Source of the DNA: Shimia sp. R9_2
GTDB lineage: Bacteria > Pseudomonadota > Alphaproteobacteria > Rhodobacterales > Rhodobacteraceae
Assembly: GCF_017743735.1 (NCBI RefSeq)
Contig: NZ_JAGHRO010000004.1
Span: 186,001-250,000, forward strand
Direction: 5' to 3'
DNA: 64,000 nt
Shown: one piece after another, positions 32,419 to 40,642 of the stretch
How positions within the stretch are numbered: position 1 is the stretch's first letter
Layout: the number at the start of each line of letters is the position of its first letter
The notes under the pieces: model-generated
Seen by the model: only the letters and a program-made list of their open reading frames with translations
Database searches by the model: none
What the model was told of the DNA's origin: nothing
Made by a program: the position numbers and the translations under genes

Positions 32419-33063
32419 TCAGCTCTCTTGATCGCCTTGGGCATCAAGTTTGTCCGTTTCAGGCGATGTAGCGGTGCCGACAATTTCAAATCGTCCAGTA
32501 AGGTTTAGAGCAATGTAGATTGAGACGCAGATGATGAGAAAGCCTAGGAAGTTTGGTTCGTATGCTTCCCTTGCACCACGGTAAATATTGAGGCCGTCAA
32601 TATTTCTGATAACAGAAAAGCCTGTTTGGCCGACCCCGAAAAACACTGGAAGGTGCAGCAAGAAAAATCGCCTGAGACGTCTTTCGCCGGTAAGAAAGAG
32701 GTAGCGGCCACAACCGCCGCACATATGGAAATCAGAACGGTTATGGCCCCGACTGGGGTTAGTAGCTGACATTCGTCCTGGAGGCTGAGGGCGACCACAA
32801 TTTGGACAACGAATGCCAGTGAATTGAGACCACCAACTTGGCCCCTCGCCAAGTTGCGGCTTAGTTACTTTTGGTGGGCTGTGAACGTGTCGTGCCAATT
32901 CCAGCAGTCCCGTCTCTGTAAAACCTTGAGGATTCAACACGTCGATTAGTAGAGTGTGTAATTCAATTTTGCAAGAAAAGCGGTCATTCATGGGGGCTGC
33001 AGCATCCGGTAAATTGGGCTCGTTGCCGACCTTCCCCCCAAACTCTCTCACCTCAAGCACCAT
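32419..33063 (-). CDS. Zinc-ribbon membrane protein of unknown family
   Basis: A 214-residue protein. An in-frame ATG at 32991 (MNDRFSCKIELHTLL) is an alternative start. A treble-cleft or zinc-ribbon motif is visible: CPNCGRPQPPG near residue 85 and CGGCGRYLFL near 115. Two hydrophobic segments follow (RRFFLLHLPVFFGVGQTGF, FLGFLIICVSIYIALNL). By eye the DNA is more AT-rich than its neighbours, and a 240-bp gene-free stretch with no recognisable signal precedes it (32177-32418). It is orphaned between the RDD gene and the TRAP operon, which suggests acquisition by transfer. No family is recognised. Confidence 0.65.
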   Translation of the reverse strand: MVLEVREFGGKVGNEPNLPDAAAPMNDRFSCKIELHTLLIDVLNPQGFTETGLLELARHVHSPPKVTKPQLGEGPSWWSQFTGIRCPNCGRPQPPGRMSATNPSRGHNRSDFHMCGGCGRYLFLTGERRLRRFFLLHLPVFFGVGQTGFSVIRNIDGLNIYRGAREAYEPNFLGFLIICVSIYIALNLTGRFEIVGTATSPETDKLDAQGDQES

Positions 33064-33083
33064 TCAACTCCCCCCAACAAAAA

Positions 33084-33107
33084 GGGGGCCCGAAGGCCCC
33101 CAAATAT
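33084..33107 (-). terminator. Intrinsic terminator of the TRAP operon
   Basis: On the minus strand GGGGGCC-TTCG-GGCCCCC (stable UUCG-type loop) is followed by TTTTTGTT. It lies 27 bases after the dctM stop codon. Confidence 0.9.
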
Positions 33108-33127
33108 TCTGTCAAATGTCGCTATCC

Positions 33128-35482
33128 TCAGCCGCCGAGCAGATCCGGCAGGATCGTCACGATGGAGGGGAAGTACCACAGGATCGCCAGACCCACGACC
33201 TGGATGAGTACGAAGGGGATGATGCCCTTGTAGATATGCCCGGTCGTGACCTCCTTGGGCGCCACGCCTCTGAGATAGAAGAGCGCGAAGCCAAAGGGTG
33301 GCGTCAGGAACGAGGTCTGCAGGTTCACCGCGATCATGATGGTCACCCATTTCGGATCAAAGGTGCCGCCGTAGATGACCGGGCCGACAATTGGGATCAC
33401 GATGTAGATGATCTCCAGAAAGTCGAGCACGAAGCCCATCACAAACAGCACCAGCATCACGATCAGGAAGACTTTGAACTCATTGTCAAAGGACTGCAGG
33501 AACTGCTGGATATAGTGTTCCCCACCAAAGCTGATCACCACCAGATTGAGCAGCTGGGAGCCGATCAGAATGGTGAAGACCATGGAGGTCACCTTGGCCG
33601 TTTCGCGCACGATCGGTGTCAGCACCTTGCCGCGGAACAGCACCCAACAGCCATAAAGCAGACCAAACATGGCAAAGAGGTAGGTCCCTTTGGCCACGAA
33701 GAAGGCGATGTAGTTCTCGACTTCGACTTCAGCCTGGTTCACGCGCAGATCAAAGTTCACACCAACGAGGATCATGATGATCACCGCAAATGTGGCCCAG
33801 ATGATGATCGCACCGGAGCGTTCCTGATCCTTCAGCTTGCGGTAGGCCGCCAGCATGATCGCGCCACCTGCGCCCAGCGCCGCTGCGGGCGTCGGGTTGG
33901 TGATGCCACCCAGGATCGAGCCAAGCACCGCAATGATCAGCACGAGCGGCGGGAAGACCACGCGCAACAGATCATTCTTGCCCAGCAGACCGGCCGCATA
34001 GCGCACGCCATACAGCGTCAGCGCCAGCGGGATCGCCAGATAGATCAGCGTCCAGCCCGGTGTTGTCACCGGCGAGATCAGGATCGTGTCCACCGCCAGC
34101 GCCAGCACGATGCCGGCCGCCCCAACCATCAGAGGCGTTCTGTCGGCACTTGGCGACACACCACGTGCGGTGGTGATGACCAGCGCCAGCAGCAGGAAGC
34201 CAATCGCGATACCGGAGCCGATCGGCGCGGCTGCGGCGATCTTCTCGGCACGCAGCTCGGCGCGTTCGTCCTCGGTCAGCGCGCGGGCTTCTGCCACACC
34301 ACCGGCCTCATCAATCGCTGCCTGCTCGGCCACGGCGGTATCCCACGCCAGCTGCCCGTGCAGATCGATCATGGAGGCGCGGCACTCCTCGCTCACGTTT
34401 GTGCGCAGGCTTGCGGTTTTGCCCGCATCAGAGAAGCTGTCCACGGTGACGTTCTGGTCGCCAATGAAGTTCACCTGCCCCAGCAGGATCACACCGGCGA
34501 TCAGTCCCGCAGGCACCGCGAGGAACCATGTCAGGCTTTCACCACGGGTGACGGCTTCGCCAGAGGCTTCGCCGAATTCCACGGCAGGCGCTTCTTTCGG
34601 GTTCAGCAGGGCATAGCCAAAGGCATAAAGACCATAGAGCACCGCCAGCATAATGCCGGGGATCAGCGCCGCCTGGAACAATGTGCCCACAGAGACAACC
34701 GCCGGTTCGCCGAGGAAGGTCAGCGCGTCAGAACAACCTGCCACCTGCGCACGGTTTTCCTGTGCCGCAGAGTAGAGGTCGCCCGCCAGCGTGCCGAGCA
34801 GAACAATCACGATGGAAGGCGGAATGATCTGCCCCAATGTGCCGGAAGCTGCGATCACACCTGTTGCCAGCTTCGGGTTGTAGCCGTGCTTGAGCATGGT
34901 TGGCAGCGACAGAAGGCCCATGGTCACAACGGTTGCGCCCACAATACCGGTGGAGGCCGCAAGGAAAGCACCCACAACCACAACCGACACAGCCAGACCA
35001 CCGGGCAGCGGGCCAAAGACGCGCGCCATTGTGGTCAGCAGATCGTTTGCGATCTTGGAGCGTTCCAGCGTGATGCCCATCAGAACAAACATCACAACCG
35101 CCAGCAGGGTCTCAATCGACTGACCGGCAAGCACACGCTCGTTCATCCGGTTCACGATGAAGCTCAGGTTGCGGTCCATGGCCTGTTCCCAACCGCCCGG
35201 GAACACCGGTTCCGCAATGCGCGGCAAGTCCGGGTAGCGGAAGATCGAGATTGTATCAGCCTTGATCCCTTGCGAGATCAGATCGCCATACATGGCCGAG
35301 CCCGTATCAATGGCCTGGTGAATGAGAATACCGGCGCTGTCGAGCGCAGCAATGATCCCGAAAGAGATCACCCCTGCCCCGCCAATGGCAAAGGCCACCG
35401 GGAAGCCGGAAAGAATGCCCCCAAAGAGGCAGAGGAAGACGATAATCAGGCCGACCTCGACCCCATCAAGTCCAAATAGCAT
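33128..35482 (-). CDS. dctM: TRAP transporter large permease (DctM)
   Basis: The large membrane subunit of a tripartite ATP-independent periplasmic transporter, which couples substrate uptake to a sodium gradient. At 784 residues it is longer than the usual ~430, because a hydrophilic and extra-helix insertion lies in the middle (about 250-600, including SDAGKTASLRTNVSEECRASM). Such long DctM forms are known among TakP-type TRAP systems. Landmarks are GFPVAFAIGGAG, ASTGIVGATVVTMGLLSLP, and GTLGQIIPPSIVIVLLG near the N-terminal half, then LDFLEIIYIVIPIVGPVIY and TPPFGFALFYLRGVAP at the end. About 17 transmembrane helices are plausible. It is the last gene of dctPQM. Confidence 0.93.
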   Translation of the reverse strand: MLFGLDGVEVGLIIVFLCLFGGILSGFPVAFAIGGAGVISFGIIAALDSAGILIHQAIDTGSAMYGDLISQGIKADTISIFRYPDLPRIAEPVFPGGWEQAMDRNLSFIVNRMNERVLAGQSIETLLAVVMFVLMGITLERSKIANDLLTTMARVFGPLPGGLAVSVVVVGAFLAASTGIVGATVVTMGLLSLPTMLKHGYNPKLATGVIAASGTLGQIIPPSIVIVLLGTLAGDLYSAAQENRAQVAGCSDALTFLGEPAVVSVGTLFQAALIPGIMLAVLYGLYAFGYALLNPKEAPAVEFGEASGEAVTRGESLTWFLAVPAGLIAGVILLGQVNFIGDQNVTVDSFSDAGKTASLRTNVSEECRASMIDLHGQLAWDTAVAEQAAIDEAGGVAEARALTEDERAELRAEKIAAAAPIGSGIAIGFLLLALVITTARGVSPSADRTPLMVGAAGIVLALAVDTILISPVTTPGWTLIYLAIPLALTLYGVRYAAGLLGKNDLLRVVFPPLVLIIAVLGSILGGITNPTPAAALGAGGAIMLAAYRKLKDQERSGAIIIWATFAVIIMILVGVNFDLRVNQAEVEVENYIAFFVAKGTYLFAMFGLLYGCWVLFRGKVLTPIVRETAKVTSMVFTILIGSQLLNLVVISFGGEHYIQQFLQSFDNEFKVFLIVMLVLFVMGFVLDFLEIIYIVIPIVGPVIYGGTFDPKWVTIMIAVNLQTSFLTPPFGFALFYLRGVAPKEVTTGHIYKGIIPFVLIQVVGLAILWYFPSIVTILPDLLGG

Positions 35483-35499
35483 AAGTTCTGCCCCTTAGA

Positions 35500-36414
35500 T
35501 CAGTGTGTGCCTTCGTAGGCTTCTTCACCTTCGCCCAGCGTGTCGCGGTCGAGGTATTTGCCTGCGCTGCCTGCACCTTCTTTGAATTCAAGGAAGGAGC
35601 GGTAGAAGAAGGCGATGGCTTGCAAGAAGACCATGCCGGCGAAGAGCACCAGAAGCACTTTGAAGAGGAAATAGGCGTTAAACCCGTTTGGCGAGAAGCC
35701 AATGGTTTCCACGTTCCATTTCAGGATACGCGCCTTTTTCTCCAGCAGTGTCAGCTTGTCAGACGCCGAAACCTTCGGTGTCACAAGGTGGCGCCACATG
35801 AAGAACCAGCCGTACATCCATGTCAGCACAGCCGCTGGCATCATGAAGATCAGCGAGCCCAGCATGTCGATCACACGTTTGGCGCGGTGGCTGATCGTGG
35901 AGTAGACAAGGTCCACACGCACGTGGCCGCCCTGCACAAAGGTGTAGGTCGCACAGAGGCAGACGATCATGGCGTTATAGAGCTTCAGCTCTTCCGCCCA
36001 CCAGCTCACATCCGCTGTCAGCCAGTCCGCCTTCCAGATCAGCGAGATTTCCGCCACGGTGAAGATCCGTTGCATGAAAACGATCACGATCTGCTGCAGC
36101 ACCATCAGAAGGCCCGCCCATGCAAAGAAACGGCCCACCGAGTTGGCAAGACCTTCCAGCACGCGCACACAGCCCCACATGAAGCCGTTCCGCCAGAACC
36201 CGACCGCGGTCACGATCAGGAAGAGTGTAAACACCACAAAGAAAAACTCGACCGAGCCACCGTAGTAGACAAAGCGCATCAGCGCCTGTTTGTCCTCGGT
36301 GGTTTCAAGGCCGCCTATCCAGCTCAGCCAGCTGCTTGGATGTGTGATCGCGTAAGCGGCGTTCACAAAAGCTTGGCCAATGTTGGAAAAAAACCAGACC
36401 AGACCGTCCAGCAT
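35500..36414 (-). CDS. dctQ: TRAP transporter small permease (DctQ)
   Basis: The small membrane subunit of the TRAP transporter, 304 residues and longer than the usual ~170. It has an N-terminal pair of helices (FFFVVFTLFLIVTAVGFWR, LLMVLQQIVIVFMQRIF) before the core. The DctQ signature is AEELKLYNAMIVCLCATYTFVQGGHVRVDLVY at about 137-168, where GHVRVD is diagnostic. Further helices follow (FKVLLVLFAGMVFLQAIAFF). It lies 17 bp upstream of dctM and 118 bp after dctP, with an attenuating hairpin between. Confidence 0.92.
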   Translation of the reverse strand: MLDGLVWFFSNIGQAFVNAAYAITHPSSWLSWIGGLETTEDKQALMRFVYYGGSVEFFFVVFTLFLIVTAVGFWRNGFMWGCVRVLEGLANSVGRFFAWAGLLMVLQQIVIVFMQRIFTVAEISLIWKADWLTADVSWWAEELKLYNAMIVCLCATYTFVQGGHVRVDLVYSTISHRAKRVIDMLGSLIFMMPAAVLTWMYGWFFMWRHLVTPKVSASDKLTLLEKKARILKWNVETIGFSPNGFNAYFLFKVLLVLFAGMVFLQAIAFFYRSFLEFKEGAGSAGKYLDRDTLGEGEEAYEGTH

Positions 36415-36474
36415 TGTCCCCTCATCCCCTTATTGTTCGAAAAGACGGCACCGCCAGACCGCCGGACAGATTTT

Positions 36475-36509
36475 AGAAAAAGACCCCTCGGAGTGAGTAC
36501 CGAGGGGTC
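36475..36509 (-). terminator. Hairpin between dctP and dctQ (partial terminator)
   Basis: GACCCCTCGG (36482-36491) pairs perfectly with CCGAGGGGTC (36500-36509), with TTTTTCTAAAA downstream on the minus strand. Such intercistronic hairpins raise the amount of the binding protein over the permeases. That role is inferred. Confidence 0.8.
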
Positions 36510-36532
36510 AATGTCTTTAGCGATAGATGGGC

Positions 36533-37615
36533 TTAGCCCAGGATGCGGTCACGCTGAGCGCGATACACACCTTCAGATTTCACCAGCCAGCCAGAAGAAG
36601 CCTTCATGCTTGCTTCGACCGAGCTGCGGATTTTCACGAAGAGATCGTCGTCCATGTAGCTGTCCAGAGTCTCTTTCGCAGCTGCACCCATGGCGTCCCA
36701 AACGCTGTCTGGGAATTCCAGAGTTTTCACGCCACCGGCCTGCAGACGCTGAAGCGCGGCACCGTTGTTGTTGAGGAACTGAGCGAGGTTCCACTGGTGG
36801 GACGCTGCTGCTGCAGTCTCAATGATCTTCTGGTGCGCAGGGGACAGGCTGTCAAAGACTTCGCGGTTGGTCGCCAGGGACAGACCCGCGCCTGGCTCGT
36901 GGAAGCCTGCGGTGTAGTAGAACTTGGTGATTTCCTGGAAACCGGCTTTCTCGTCAGCCCATGGGCCGATCCACTCGGTGCCGTCGATCGCACCGGATGC
37001 CAGCGCCTGATACACCTCGGAACCTGGAAGGTTCTGAACAGATGCACCCATTTTGCCCAGCGCCTGGCCACCGAGACCTGGCATACGGAACTTCAGACCT
37101 TGGAAGTCTTCCGGGCCGTTGATCTCTTTGGAGAACCAGCCACCTGCCTGCGCGCCGGTGTTGCCTGCGAGGAAGGATTTCAGACCGAAGATTTCGCCCA
37201 GCTCGTCATGCAGAGCCGCGCCTTCACCGTGGTAGTACCAGTTCACCAGTTCCTGTGCGGTCATGCCGAACGGAACAGAGGTGTAATAGGCGTAACCTGG
37301 GTGCTGGCTGACGAAGTAGTAGTCAGCGGCGTGGTACATGTCGGCCTGACCTGCGGTCACGGCGTCAAATACTTCAAATGCGCCAACGAGTTCGCCAGCT
37401 GCTTTGATTTCCACGGTCAGGTCACCGTCAGACATCGCGGTGATGGTGTCTGCAGCGTATTGCGCGGCGTCAAACACGCCTGCCAGGCCACGACCCCAAG
37501 AGGTCACCATGGTCAGGGTGCGCTTGCCGGAAGCATATGCAGGTGCGGCCAGAGTGGTTGCCGCGGCTGCGGTGCCGCCCAGAGCAGAAGTCTTCAGAAA
37601 AGAACGACGATCCAT
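36533..37615 (-). CDS. dctP: TRAP transporter substrate-binding protein, TakP-like
   Basis: The periplasmic solute receptor of the TRAP system, 360 residues. A twin-arginine signal (MDRRSFLKTSALGG) with AAPAYAS cleavage shows export in folded form. The ligand pocket residues of the TakP branch are visible: the arginine in GLKFRMPGLGGQ near 170, and TEWIGPWADEKAG near 215, which in TakP proteins helps bind a carboxylate (with sodium). This points to a 2-oxoacid or similar organic acid as substrate. GGGAGG precedes the ATG. It faces the two-component genes 248 bp away. Confidence 0.92.
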   Translation of the reverse strand: MDRRSFLKTSALGGTAAAATTLAAPAYASGKRTLTMVTSWGRGLAGVFDAAQYAADTITAMSDGDLTVEIKAAGELVGAFEVFDAVTAGQADMYHAADYYFVSQHPGYAYYTSVPFGMTAQELVNWYYHGEGAALHDELGEIFGLKSFLAGNTGAQAGGWFSKEINGPEDFQGLKFRMPGLGGQALGKMGASVQNLPGSEVYQALASGAIDGTEWIGPWADEKAGFQEITKFYYTAGFHEPGAGLSLATNREVFDSLSPAHQKIIETAAAASHQWNLAQFLNNNGAALQRLQAGGVKTLEFPDSVWDAMGAAAKETLDSYMDDDLFVKIRSSVEASMKASSGWLVKSEGVYRAQRDRILG

Positions 37616-37705
37616 TTATGTATTCCTCCCAGAATTTGTTCAGCCCGGCCCTCCCTCCAGAGAGTCCGAGCGGATCGTTGAAGTGGGGAGAGCCTAGCCT
37701 TGCCC

Positions 37706-37736
37706 CTACGTAGAAGAAATACCCACTACCGCGTAG
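37706..37736. promoter_or_regulatory. Paired CTAC/GTAG palindromes (candidate response-regulator sites)
   Basis: CTACGTAG at 37706-37713 and CTAC-CGC-GTAG at 37726-37736, centres about two helical turns apart and each followed by AA. They lie in the divergent region between the TRAP operon and the NarL-type two-component genes, so the response regulator at 39288 is the natural candidate. Confidence 0.5.
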
Positions 37737-37863
37737 AAATGCGGCAAATGGTAAAAAATACTGGCCAGTCTGGGGTTAACAGCCTGCGAATCTCTGTACG
37801 CATAGGTTGTATCACGTGATTCTTGGGTTTGATTCGCTGCAAAAATTCCGTAACGAATCGGGT

Positions 37864-39291
37864 ATGCGCCTCCTCCTGTCTCTGTTGCGCCCCTCCTACG
37901 GGCAAAAGCTCTTCCTGCTGGCGACCCTGCCGCTTCTGCTGGCGGTGGCGGCGATTTCCGTGCTGGTGGCCAACCAATCACGGCAACTGGCCGAGCGTGA
38001 AATCCGCGCGCTGGAATCCCAGCTGATCGAAGCCAAGAAGGCAGAGCTGAAAAACTACATCTCGATTGCCCGCACCGCTTTTGTGAACATCTATGGCCGC
38101 GCCGCGCCGGATGATGATCAGGCCAAGCTGTCGGTCACCCAGATCCTGTCTTCCATGCTTTATGGTCAGGACGGCTACTTCTTTGTCTTTGATTATGAGG
38201 GCACCAATCTGGTGAGCCCGCGCCAGACCTATCTGATTGGCAAGAACTGGCGGGGGCTGACCGATCTCAACGGCACGGAAATCACGGATCCGCTCATTCA
38301 GATCGCGCGCTCTGGCGGCGGCTATCACAGCTTTGACTGGACCAAACCCAGCACCAATGAAACCGCGCGCATGGTCACCTATGCGGTGGGTCTGCAGGAC
38401 TGGCAATGGGTGGTCGGCACAGGGGTGTTCATTGACGATGTGCTGGAAAGCGTGGCCGCCGCGCGGGCGGATGTGGAAGAGCGCGTGCAGCGCACCTCCT
38501 TCTATATCCTCGTGATCACCGTGGCCGCGCTGCTTTTGGTGTTCTTTTCCGGCTTTGTGATCACCGTGCGCGAGCGCAGGCTGGCGGACACCAAGCTGAA
38601 GGCGCTGACCCAGCGGGTGTTTGACGCTCAGGAAGAAGAGCGCGGACGCGTGGCGCGTGAGCTTCATGACGGGATTTCCCAGCTGCTGGTGGGCGTGCGC
38701 TATGCGCTCGACAGCGCCCGCAGGCGGGTGAAATCCGGCGATGAACGGGGGCTGCAATCGCTGGAGAAAGGCATCGACCACCTGTCAGGTGCCATTCAGG
38801 AGGTGCGCCGCATCTCGCGTGATCTGCGCCCCGGTGTGCTGGATGATCTGGGCCTTGGGCCCGCGCTGAAGGTGCTGACGGATGAATATGCCGCGCGCAC
38901 CGGCATTGAGGTGGATTTCCAGACCGTGGTGTTCCGCAACCGGCTCGATCAGGAATCCAAGATCGCACTTTATCGCATCGCGCAGGAAGCGCTGACCAAT
39001 GTCGAGCGCCACTCCGGCGCCAGCAAAGTCACCATGGATCTGCGCGGCCACAAAAGCGGTGCCACCCTGCGCATCGCCGACAATGGCTGCGGCCTGCCTC
39101 AGGATGCCCCGCCCTCAGAGCGCGGCGGGCTTGGCCTGCGCAATATGCAGGAGCGGGTCGAGCAGCTGGAAGGCACCCTGCGCATATTCTCATCTCGCAC
39201 CGGAACCGTGATTGTGGCAGAAGTCCCGCTAAGTCACATTCTCCCCCCTGAAAGCGAGGGGACCGACAACAGTAGAAAGGCCCGCGCATGA
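37864..39291 (+). CDS. Membrane sensor histidine kinase, cache domain, HisKA_3 type
   Basis: A 475-residue kinase (ATG 37864, MRLLLSLLRPSYGQKLFLL; a longer frame exists). Helix 1 is at about 14-33 and helix 2 at about 220-240, enclosing a single-cache-type sensor (QILSSMLYGQDGYFFVFDYEG, NETARMVTYAVGLQDWQWVVG). The phosphorylated histidine is His268 in the HisKA_3 motif EEERGRVARELHDGISQLL. The ATPase has an N-box (QEALTNVERHSGA) and a G-box (SERGGLGLRNMQERVEQLEG). Its start faces the TRAP operon, and its stop overlaps the response-regulator gene by four bases. It probably senses the TRAP substrate outside the cell. Confidence 0.93.
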   Translation: MRLLLSLLRPSYGQKLFLLATLPLLLAVAAISVLVANQSRQLAEREIRALESQLIEAKKAELKNYISIARTAFVNIYGRAAPDDDQAKLSVTQILSSMLYGQDGYFFVFDYEGTNLVSPRQTYLIGKNWRGLTDLNGTEITDPLIQIARSGGGYHSFDWTKPSTNETARMVTYAVGLQDWQWVVGTGVFIDDVLESVAAARADVEERVQRTSFYILVITVAALLLVFFSGFVITVRERRLADTKLKALTQRVFDAQEEERGRVARELHDGISQLLVGVRYALDSARRRVKSGDERGLQSLEKGIDHLSGAIQEVRRISRDLRPGVLDDLGLGPALKVLTDEYAARTGIEVDFQTVVFRNRLDQESKIALYRIAQEALTNVERHSGASKVTMDLRGHKSGATLRIADNGCGLPQDAPPSERGGLGLRNMQERVEQLEGTLRIFSSRTGTVIVAEVPLSHILPPESEGTDNSRKARA

Positions 39292-39947
39292 CCGCCCCTT
39301 CCGACAGCCCCGCCACCAAAGTCATGATTGTAGACGATCACCCGATGGTCGCCGAAGGCATCGAGAGCATTCTGGAAAGCTATGATGACATCACCGTGGT
39401 GGGCACGCTTTCCAATGGGCGCGAAGCGGTGGATCAGATTGCGGAACTTGCGCCTGATGTGGTGCTGATGGATCTCAACATGCCGGAGATCGGCGGGCTG
39501 ACCGCCACCGAGATGCTGCTGGAAATGAACCCGGATCTGCGGGTACTGATCCTGTCGATGCACGACAGCCCCGAGTATATCAACACCGCCCTCAGCCATG
39601 GTGCGATGGGCTATGTGCTCAAAGATGTGCCCACCGAGGAAATCAAAACCGCGATTGATGCGGTGATGCAGGGCGAGCGTTATCTCTGCACCGGTGCGGC
39701 CGGATCGCTCTCGCCTGCGGATGGCGAAGGGCGCGAACCGCTCACCAGCCGCGAGCAGACCGTTCTGCTGCAACTGGCGCAGGGCAAATCCAACAAGCAG
39801 GTTGCGATTGATCTGAACATCTCTGTGCGCACAGTGGAGACCCACCGCAAGAACATCAAACGCAAGCTGGGGATTTCGTCCACCGCAGGCCTGACGCGCT
39901 ACGCCATGGAACACGGCGTGCTGCAAGGCACCGGCGTCGGGCTATAA
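39288..39947 (+). CDS. NarL/FixJ-family response regulator
   Basis: A 219-residue regulator translationally coupled to the kinase (ATGA overlap). The receiver domain has the acidic pair in MIVDDHPMVAEGIESILE, the phosphorylated Asp62 in VVLMDLNMPEIGG, and the switch Ser/Thr in VLILSMHDSPEY with Lys in GYVLKDVP. The LuxR helix-turn-helix is at the C-terminus (LTSREQTVLLQLAQGKSNKQ, then TVETHRKNIKRKLGI). It most likely controls the divergent TRAP operon, judging from the arrangement. Confidence 0.94.
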   Translation: MTAPSDSPATKVMIVDDHPMVAEGIESILESYDDITVVGTLSNGREAVDQIAELAPDVVLMDLNMPEIGGLTATEMLLEMNPDLRVLILSMHDSPEYINTALSHGAMGYVLKDVPTEEIKTAIDAVMQGERYLCTGAAGSLSPADGEGREPLTSREQTVLLQLAQGKSNKQVAIDLNISVRTVETHRKNIKRKLGISSTAGLTRYAMEHGVLQGTGVGL

Positions 39948-39954
39948 CAGCAGC

Positions 39955-40338
39955 TCAGCCCGCAATAGCCTCGCCAAAGAACACCAGCGTGCAATCCTCA
40001 TCTTTCACGTGGAATTCGCGCTGGCCGTAATCCTGATCAAAGGGCGCGCGCAATCGGCCTTCCGCCAAAGTCTCAAGCTGCGGGCGCAGCCGCTCATAAA
40101 GCGCGTCGATGCCAACCACATCGATATAAAAGGAAGTCTCCTTGCCCGCGGCAGCGAGGTCTTCCCCCTCCTCCACCTCAATCAAACGGATCGCCACGGG
40201 CCCTGCCCGCAGGAAGGCGTAGTTCTCCGCCTGAAAGCCCAGCTCAAAGCCCAACACATCCCGATAGAAGCCGATTTGACGCTCCAAATTGCGGCACGGA
40301 ACAAACGGTGTGATCTGAATCAGTTGAAATGCACCCAT
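39955..40338 (-). CDS. VOC-superfamily (glyoxalase/bleomycin-resistance-like) protein
   Basis: A 127-residue VOC protein starting MGAFQLIQITPFVPCRN. GAGGA lies seven bases before the ATG. Two VOC half-units are visible: FVPCRNLERQIGFYRDVLGFELGF and TSFYIDVVGIDALYERLRPQ. The C-terminus (YGQREFHVKDEDCTLVFFGE) ends with the conserved glutamate metal ligand region. Many such proteins bind and neutralise small compounds. The reaction is unknown. It is convergent with the response-regulator gene (7 bp gap). Confidence 0.85.
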   Translation of the reverse strand: MGAFQLIQITPFVPCRNLERQIGFYRDVLGFELGFQAENYAFLRAGPVAIRLIEVEEGEDLAAAGKETSFYIDVVGIDALYERLRPQLETLAEGRLRAPFDQDYGQREFHVKDEDCTLVFFGEAIAG

Positions 40339-40430
40339 GATTTTTCCTCAAATTTCACGGAGACCCGCACTCCGCGCAACAAATGAAAAGATTTTCGACC
40401 CAAAATATGCATTTCTCTTACCATTCGCGG

Positions 40431-40459
40431 TTGACGCCGCTGTGCAGCACACATAAGGT
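40431..40459 (+). promoter_or_regulatory. Candidate promoter of the ilvBN attenuator region
   Basis: TTGACG (40431-40436) with TAAGGT 17 bases later (40454-40459), or CATAAG at 40452. The -10 match is weak. It would start transcription about 35 bases before the leader-peptide start. Confidence 0.45.
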
Positions 40460-40500
40460 CCGGTTCGAACACAATGGAACCCAACTTGAGGACCGACGCA

Positions 40501-40548
40501 ATGCAACAGCTAGTCGTCATTCTAAGAAATTGGCGCATGGGCCGGTAA
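40501..40548 (+). CDS. ilvL: Leader peptide of the ilvBN attenuator
   Basis: A 15-codon frame, MQQLVVILRNWRMGR, ending in TAA. GAGGA lies eight bases upstream, giving a better start than the in-frame ATG at 40474. Five consecutive codons specify Leu-Val-Val-Ile-Leu, the products of the downstream biosynthetic pathway, and both leucines use the CTA codon, which is uncommon in such GC-rich genomes. Next, 40532-40541 can pair with 40567-40576 as an antiterminator, and a U-tailed terminator begins at 40575. Ribosome stalling under branched-chain amino acid shortage should favour readthrough into ilvB. The mechanism matches the known E. coli ilv logic but is not tested here. Confidence 0.85.
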   Translation: MQQLVVILRNWRMGR

Positions 40549-40576
40549 CGGACACCATAATGGTACCCCATGCGCC
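40532..40576 (+). promoter_or_regulatory. Antiterminator stem of the ilvBN attenuator
   Basis: GGCGCATGGG (40532-40541) pairs perfectly over 10 bases with CCCATGCGCC (40567-40576). Its 3' arm overlaps the first two bases of the terminator arm, so the two structures compete. Confidence 0.65.
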
Positions 40577-40600
40577 CTCGCCAAAAGCGGGGGTTTTTTT
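40575..40600 (+). terminator. Attenuator (terminator) before ilvB
   Basis: CCCTCGC (40575-40581) pairs with GCGGGGG (40587-40593, one T-G pair) around CAAAA, followed by seven T residues. It lies between the leader peptide and ilvB, 42 bases before the ilvB start. Confidence 0.85.
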
Positions 40601-40642
40601 GTGCGCAACGAATGTGAAATGACGTCGGTAACGGAGAGAGTG

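Noticed and set aside
32954..35479. Long plus-strand frame of about 840 residues opposite dctM
   Set aside because: It is the antisense shadow of a permease gene; the His/Gln/Arg-rich sequence is what antisense of hydrophobic codons gives.
40383..40622. A 79-residue frame spanning the ilvBN leader (MKRFSTQNMHFSYHS...)
   Set aside because: It runs through the promoter-like region and the attenuator hairpins, has no ribosome-binding site and no family look. The 15-codon leader in another frame explains the region better.
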